Shown piece by piece: positions 59,597-64,000 of a stretch of DNA of 64,000 nucleotides (the first letter of the stretch is position 1; every line of letters starts with the position of its first letter). Made by a program: the position numbers and the translations under genes. The stretch lies in IMG/VR virus record IMGVR_UViG_3300005264_000255, positions 1-64,000 of that record, one strand, 5' to 3'. Origin of the DNA: a virus. Under the pieces are notes generated by a model. The model was given only the letters and a program-made list of their open reading frames with translations. It was not told the DNA's origin and ran no database searches.

Positions 59597-61681
59597 TCAC
59601 ATATCCTCTTTTTTATCTAATTTATCATATGGTATATTAATTATATTAGATTCTTTTAATGCTAGTTTCCTAGAATTATATATCGGATCAATAAGTATTA
59701 CATCATTATGCATATTAACTCCCCAGTTACCAGTATGTGTATCTATACTAGGACTTGTATCATAATGATTGTAATTTGTTTTTAAGTAATCAAGAAGTAA
59801 TGTTAATTCTTGATTTACCGACTTAGTGAGTTTCTTTTTACCTAGTTGTAATGTCTTCTCTATCACATCAACACTACCAAGTTCACCATAATCTATGTAA
59901 ACCTTTTGAAGTATTTCAGTATGTACATTAAGTTGTTTGTATTCCTTTTCACTAGGTCGTTTTAAATATTCTATTTCTAATATGTATAATACCTTTTCGT
60001 TATTTATTGGAACAACATCCACTCTATATACCTTAATTCTCGGATTAAATATCTGCCATAGTACCTTATCAGCTTCTAGTGTCAGACTTACAACACTGGT
60101 ATTAGTCATATCTTTTCTATCTTTTAAAACAGGAACTAAAGCAAAACCTGCTATACCTCTTCTCATTTGTAAAAGATGACTACTCATAATAGCTAAGATA
60201 CTATCCTCTTTATTATACATAATCTCCATATCATATGTTTTTAGTATATCGTTTATCGGTTTAATAATATTCTTATTTTTAAATGCGTTAGCAATAAATG
60301 TATTATAAAAACCGGTGTTATTATCAGGTATATTAATATCTGTGTAATACTTATCGACATCCTTGATATAGTTTCTATGTTCTAGTCCCACAGTAAACTT
60401 AGCACTACTTAAGTATATATCATTATTTATAAGACTATCCAATGTAGCACCCAGATTATCACTTATGTTTAAATTACTACCTAGTGTACTATGTAGAAAA
60501 GAACCAAAGAAACTATTCATAAAACTCTTATCTAGAATTTTTATCTCATTATCTATATCTTCTATATCTTTCAGTAATACTTTAATCTCATCTTTATCTA
60601 AATTAGAAGTTCTTAACATAAAAATGATGGATGTTCTTATCTTAACAAAACGTTCTGATAATGTACCATGTTCATCGTTACTATAGTTACGATGTTGTTG
60701 TAATTGTATAAACCTATTAGTATTACCTATTATGGTTCCTATGAAAGAGAATAACACTAAATTAAAAATATACAATGGAGATGCTGTTATAAATAAGATT
60801 AAGGTTATTATTATAGTATTAATTAACCATATAAACATTCCCAGAATAAGAAAGTTTTCATAACTGAGTTCTTTAGTCTTACTGAGTTTGTTTAATGTTT
60901 TAGTTAACTGAGCACCATATCCAAACTTACTTACAAAACTATCGGCTTCATATTCAACATCGGTATCATCAGTTTCTCTACCACTAGTTAATAGTATACC
61001 ATCAAACTTACTTGTTAGTTTACTGTATACCTTAGTAATACCATCTTTACTATTAAGTTGTTTATCTCCTGTTATTACCAACTCATTAACAACTACATCA
61101 GCGTCATTTAGTAGTAAGCCATTTAACAATGAGGATATACTTTTATTAGTATCAGCATACATTTCTAATAGTGTAAATATATGACCTATTTCATGGAGTA
61201 TAATGGCTATGAAATCATCCTTGGTAACATCCATAGACATACTTCTTAAAGAAACTAATAAGGTAAAACTGTAATCATCACTTAATCCGTTAATCTTACA
61301 TTCTTTTAAATCTATGTCTATTCTATTCTTCTCTATATACTTTTCAAATTTAACTAACTGTTTACTAGCTTTGTTAACATCTTTAGATAAATCGTTCATA
61401 CTAAAATTACTTTTTATCTGCTTAGTATTAAAAATAGGGAATACTGCGAATGTATTGGAATTCCTTAGATTAATGTTTAGATTAAAACGTTTCTTTAACA
61501 TCTTATTAAACATTTCATTTATGTTTTTTAAATCATTAGTAAGCTCTTTTTTATCAATACTTTTCTTTCGATAGTATAATGTACCTACCTTTCTAAGTTT
61601 ATCGTATACTATCGATATATCGTTGATAACCTCATCGTTTAATTGTGCCTGTATAATAGACTCTAAACCTACTTTAATCAT
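59597..61681 (-). CDS. membrane-bound HExxH metalloprotease with kinase-like C-terminal motif, 694 aa
   Basis: I start at 61681 behind AAAGG; the TTG at 61708 belongs to the leader element. HEIGH at 163-167 with EYEAD near 245 is the M48-like zinc set, followed by two or more hydrophobic segments around residues 270-315, so the enzyme is probably membrane-anchored. The C-terminal 380 residues are different. Near 646-665 they read DTHTGNWGV...VILIDP, the D-x-H-x-x-N and D-P pattern of kinase-fold catalytic loops. The 21366 gene is a paralogue with a dead active site. Substrates are unknown; a role at the cell membrane or in particle maturation is possible. Confidence 0.65.
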   Translation of the reverse strand: MIKVGLESIIQAQLNDEVINDISIVYDKLRKVGTLYYRKKSIDKKELTNDLKNINEMFNKMLKKRFNLNINLRNSNTFAVFPIFNTKQIKSNFSMNDLSKDVNKASKQLVKFEKYIEKNRIDIDLKECKINGLSDDYSFTLLVSLRSMSMDVTKDDFIAIILHEIGHIFTLLEMYADTNKSISSLLNGLLLNDADVVVNELVITGDKQLNSKDGITKVYSKLTSKFDGILLTSGRETDDTDVEYEADSFVSKFGYGAQLTKTLNKLSKTKELSYENFLILGMFIWLINTIIITLILFITASPLYIFNLVLFSFIGTIIGNTNRFIQLQQHRNYSNDEHGTLSERFVKIRTSIIFMLRTSNLDKDEIKVLLKDIEDIDNEIKILDKSFMNSFFGSFLHSTLGSNLNISDNLGATLDSLINNDIYLSSAKFTVGLEHRNYIKDVDKYYTDINIPDNNTGFYNTFIANAFKNKNIIKPINDILKTYDMEIMYNKEDSILAIMSSHLLQMRRGIAGFALVPVLKDRKDMTNTSVVSLTLEADKVLWQIFNPRIKVYRVDVVPINNEKVLYILEIEYLKRPSEKEYKQLNVHTEILQKVYIDYGELGSVDVIEKTLQLGKKKLTKSVNQELTLLLDYLKTNYNHYDTSPSIDTHTGNWGVNMHNDVILIDPIYNSRKLALKESNIINIPYDKLDKKEDM

Positions 61682-61704
61682 ATCTGTTCCTTTGTCTTTA
61701 GTAA

Positions 61705-61708
61705 TCAA
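61705..61708 (-). promoter_or_regulatory. TTGA-type leader element
   Basis: TTGATTACTAAAGACAAAGG on minus leads to the start at 61681. This is why I do not use the TTG as a start codon. Confidence 0.4.
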
Positions 61709-61790
61709 TCTATGAATATGTTGTTATTTTTTACTACCTTTTCCTAATAAAAAGGATTTCTATTAATTAATACGATATACCTTTATTACC

Positions 61791-61794
61791 TTGA
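61791..61794 (+). promoter_or_regulatory. TTGA-type leader element
   Basis: CTTGATTATTTTTAAAG lies about 50 nt before the methylase start at 61843, further away than in other genes, so it is a weaker case. Confidence 0.3.
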
Positions 61795-61842
61795 TTATTT
61801 TTAAAGTAATAAAAATATAAAATTTATACACAAGGAACGACT

Positions 61843-62667
61843 ATGAAAAAACCTTTAATTAAATGGATCAATGGTAAGCAACAGTTACTAGGTGAATTAA
61901 GAAAACTAATGCCAGAGAAGTATAATCATTACTACGAACCATTCTTCGGTAGTGGTGCGTTGTTCTTTGATGTTAAACCTAAAGATGCAACCATTGGTGA
62001 CCGTAACAAGGAGTTAATTAATTTCTATACTGTAGTTAGAGATGCTCCTAAAGAACTCTTAGCAAATGTATTAACACATAGTAATACTTCCGAATACTAT
62101 TATACTATACGTAACCTTGATAGGAATACTGTATTCTTTAACAAACTATCTGACATTGTAAAGGCTGGTAGATTTATATACTTAAACAAATCCTGTTTTA
62201 ATGGACTTTATCGACTTAACAAGTCTGGTCATTTTAGTGTACCTTTCGCTAAGTACGATAAACCGATATACTGTATTCCTGAGGATGTTTTAGAAAGTAG
62301 TAAATTACTACAGAATACTAAAATCTATTCTGGTAATTTTGATAAAATTAAAAAGGATATTAAGAAAGGAGATCTTATCTATCTTGACCCACCATATCAT
62401 CCTTTATCTAAAACAGTAAGACCTATAAATCCTGCGGATAATAAGTTTAATGAAAAGAACTATAACGATGTAAAGAAATTATGTGATTACATAGATAGTA
62501 TTGGTGGATACTTTATGGTATCTACTACGTATTGTAAGTTTATTACTGATTTATTTAAATCTGATAAATATCATTTACATAAGGTTACGAATGTTTGTGG
62601 TGCTAAAATATCCTTAGTAGGTAGACAAACAGTACAAGAGGTAATCATTACAAACTACACTAACTAG
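61843..62667 (+). CDS. DNA adenine methyltransferase, Dam-like (D12 class)
   Basis: Motifs in order are KWINGKQQLL at the start, EPFFGSGALFF (SAM-binding FxGxG, near 34-43), GDRNKELINFY, LNKSCFNGLYRLNKSGHFSV and the catalytic DPPY (D182-Y185). The C-terminal RQTVQEVIITNY closes the fold. These enzymes methylate the N6 of adenine, in the Dam case within GATC, to guard phage DNA or mark it for replication. The target is not shown by sequence. CAAGGAACGACT precedes the ATG, and it is a single-gene unit. Confidence 0.85.
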   Translation: MKKPLIKWINGKQQLLGELRKLMPEKYNHYYEPFFGSGALFFDVKPKDATIGDRNKELINFYTVVRDAPKELLANVLTHSNTSEYYYTIRNLDRNTVFFNKLSDIVKAGRFIYLNKSCFNGLYRLNKSGHFSVPFAKYDKPIYCIPEDVLESSKLLQNTKIYSGNFDKIKKDIKKGDLIYLDPPYHPLSKTVRPINPADNKFNEKNYNDVKKLCDYIDSIGGYFMVSTTYCKFITDLFKSDKYHLHKVTNVCGAKISLVGRQTVQEVIITNYTN

Positions 62668-62689
62668 GAGCAATGCTCCTAGTTAGTGT
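62657..62689. terminator. shared hairpin terminator
   Basis: A 15-bp perfect stem (ACACTAACTAGGAGC and complement) with a three-base loop contains the methylase stop (62665-62667) and, one base apart on minus, the stop of the small frame-broken gene (62664-62666). Confidence 0.75.
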
Positions 62690-62770
62690 CTGTATAAATG
62701 TAATCTATCGTAACGCATATTCCGTTATTTTCCAATATAATATGGCTCGTTACTTTCAACAACCTACCAT
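62664..62770 (-). CDS. tiny protein of about 30-35 aa (frame-broken)
   Basis: An ATG at 62770 with a very good AAGGAG five bases upstream is followed by a stop after four codons. The next frame reads LLKVTSHIILENNGICVTID and ends in the shared terminator, as real genes here do. One added T in GGTTG (about 62764) would give a complete small protein. It would be the last gene behind the 62883 promoter. Function unknown. Confidence 0.4.
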
Positions 62771-62871
62771 AATATCTCCTTCATTTAATTTTTAATCTGT
62801 AAGGTTTAAGATACATATCGCCCATATGTGCTTTATGTTTCTTTCCTTATAAGTATAGTTCATATTAATTA

Positions 62872-64000
62872 CTATTTAAAAGTAATATATGTAGAATTTA
62901 ACATTATCTTATTATGGTTTCTAAATGAGTTAATTCCCATTGTATATACCATTCTAATAAACTTGTTATTCTTTATGTTATTCTCAAACTCTTCAAATTC
63001 TTTTTCTTTTATAGTATAGAAAGCACTAAACACTGTTTCACTCTCAGGATTAAACTTTATATTTACAGATAGGTAATTAGCACTCTTTTTAAAAATTCTG
63101 TAACTATCTATATAAAAATCAGAACAAAAGCTAGGTTTCTCAAAACCAATACCATATGGACCTATATCTACTATGTCGAATAAACTTAATATAAGATGTT
63201 TAACGCTGTAAATATAATCATCTACATAATGGTTAGCTATCCCTTCCAATTCATGAGTACTGACCTCTTCTTGAAGTAGCTTATAGAATAGTTCTATATC
63301 AGGTAGTATCTTCGCACCTATGGCTTTAGGATGTCCACCATGACTAACTATTATATCACTCTTTTTAGCAATATCGTCTAAAAGTAATTTTATATTAAGA
63401 TTTTCATCCTGACTTCGACCACTACCAGAGTAATAAGTTTTACCTTTCTCAGTAACCTTAGTAAAAACTATAACTAACTTAAGATTATCATCATACATAA
63501 CACCACTACTAATGATACCCTGTACTCCATTAGAGTTATCAGCAAGTATTACTTTTATGATACCATCTGTAAATTCTTTATTTTTAGGATTATGTCTAGC
63601 ATCAGATGTCTTCTTTTTACGTTTATCATTAATCTCTATAGCACTATTAAGAAAACTTTTACTATCCTCTAAAGACTTACTAACAAGTACTTCATAACTT
63701 AGTCTAGGGTCAGCAATTCTACCTGTAGCATTTAATATTGGTATAACATTAAACCCTAGTATAGTTTCATCTATAATATATGATGTGTTCAGATGTGTTT
63801 TAATATACTCCCAGAAAGGTTCATGTTTAATTTTACTACTATTAATATCTACTAAAGCTTTAATTACTATCTTCCTATTAACATAGTTCCTTAAATCCAT
63901 ACAATCTGATATAATAGTTAAACCTACATAAGTTAACATATAGTAAATATAGTTAGTAGTCTCTATAGGAATATCTTTATTAAACTGTTTATAGGCATGT
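62872..64000 (-). CDS. RecJ-like DHH-family phosphoesterase (5' end outside window)
   Basis: The frame stays open to the right edge, so the N-terminal DHH catalytic motifs are not visible. What is seen is the linker (TYVGLTIISDCMDLRNYVNR), typical of the end of the DHH domain, and the DHHA1 nucleic-acid-binding domain with YYSGSGRSQDENLNI and SHGGHPKAIGAKI. These enzymes degrade single-stranded DNA 5' to 3' or short oligonucleotides. With the Mre11-like nuclease and UvsX it suits a phage recombination system. It ends at TAA 62872. Confidence 0.75.
   Translation of the reverse strand, partial: HAYKQFNKDIPIETTNYIYYMLTYVGLTIISDCMDLRNYVNRKIVIKALVDINSSKIKHEPFWEYIKTHLNTSYIIDETILGFNVIPILNATGRIADPRLSYEVLVSKSLEDSKSFLNSAIEINDKRKKKTSDARHNPKNKEFTDGIIKVILADNSNGVQGIISSGVMYDDNLKLVIVFTKVTEKGKTYYSGSGRSQDENLNIKLLLDDIAKKSDIIVSHGGHPKAIGAKILPDIELFYKLLQEEVSTHELEGIANHYVDDYIYSVKHLILSLFDIVDIGPYGIGFEKPSFCSDFYIDSYRIFKKSANYLSVNIKFNPESETVFSAFYTIKEKEFEEFENNIKNNKFIRMVYTMGINSFRNHNKIMLNSTYITFK
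62883..62890 (-). promoter_or_regulatory. early-type promoter core TATATTAC inside the end of the RecJ-like gene
   Basis: CTACATATATTACTTTTAAA on minus overlaps the last codons of the RecJ-like gene and points to the small gene at 62770. The 110 nt between hold only a 14-codon frame without a ribosome site. Confidence 0.4.

Noticed and set aside
61682-61708. TTG start for the metalloprotease gene
   Set aside because: The TTG is part of the TTGATT leader element and the AAAGG site lies behind it, so the ATG at 61681 is preferred.
62775-62870. 14-codon minus-strand frame MGDMYLKPYRLKIK
   Set aside because: No ribosome site at a usable distance and too short to support, although it lies behind a promoter-like element.
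1-64000. CRISPR arrays, insertion sequences and tRNA genes
   Set aside because: No regularly spaced direct repeats, no transposase motifs with terminal repeats and no cloverleaf seen on reading through both strands.

Overview
This is a 64 kb stretch of an AT-rich genome, with genes packed on both strands, very short intergenic gaps and AAGGA/AGGAG ribosome sites. It looks like part of a large (jumbo) tailed phage of the phiKZ-like, nucleus-forming group (Chimalliviridae). The evidence is a contractile tail sheath and tube pair, a portal, a gp6-like wedge and many large structural proteins, together with a PhuZ-type phage tubulin, a split family B DNA polymerase, a UvsX-like recombinase and promoters carrying the TATATTAC core that I recall for phiKZ early promoters. 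I cannot name the host. A signal-peptide-bearing lysozyme-like enzyme fits a Gram-negative host, but that is weak evidence.

Layout. 1-2150 (minus) is an early-type operon: HAD phosphatase, unknown genes and a tiny membrane protein. 2162-3283 is an Mre11/SbcD-like nuclease. 3341-10685 holds structural or unknown genes, one of them hub-like. 10763-16940 holds an acidic early protein, two proteins resembling inner-head proteins and two probable virion proteins. 17030-20848 is a baseplate block with a frame-broken gp6-like wedge. 20865-26918 holds a metalloprotease-like pseudoenzyme, the polymerase palm subunit and small genes. 26958-28627 is a 550-residue protein that could be the nuclear shell protein; this is only a hypothesis. 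28720-32457 holds structural genes, a lysozyme-like enzyme, a KH-like protein and early genes. 32458-33088 is a long non-coding gap with a plus-strand terminator and a foldable element. 33089-36007 is an SNF2-like helicase split by a class 3 intein. 36041-40001 includes the portal. 40054-46139 holds a 1003-residue protein with a duplicated module and a UvsX operon. 46248-52583 holds a propeller-like protein, sheath, tube and another tail protein. 52605-58228 is a dense minus-strand operon of tail and unknown genes. 58326-61681 carries phuZ and an active-type membrane HExxH protease. 61843-64000 carries a Dam-like methylase and a RecJ-like DHH protein running off the end.

Organisation. Convergent genes usually share one perfect hairpin that contains the stop codons of one or both, so a single palindrome can terminate both transcripts. 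Two leader types recur. TATATTAC plus a conserved leader precedes short, often acidic genes and phuZ. A TTGA(A/T) element about 10-25 nt before the ribosome site precedes structural and replication genes. I infer early and later promoter classes from these.

Data quality. At least six genes are broken by a one-base (or two-base) shift, often in a short homopolymer, and both halves read as one protein: portal, wedge, the 27 kb gene, and the genes at 9.2, 52.2 and 54.0 kb. Uncorrected indels in the assembly are the simplest reading. Programmed shifting cannot be excluded without reads or peptides.
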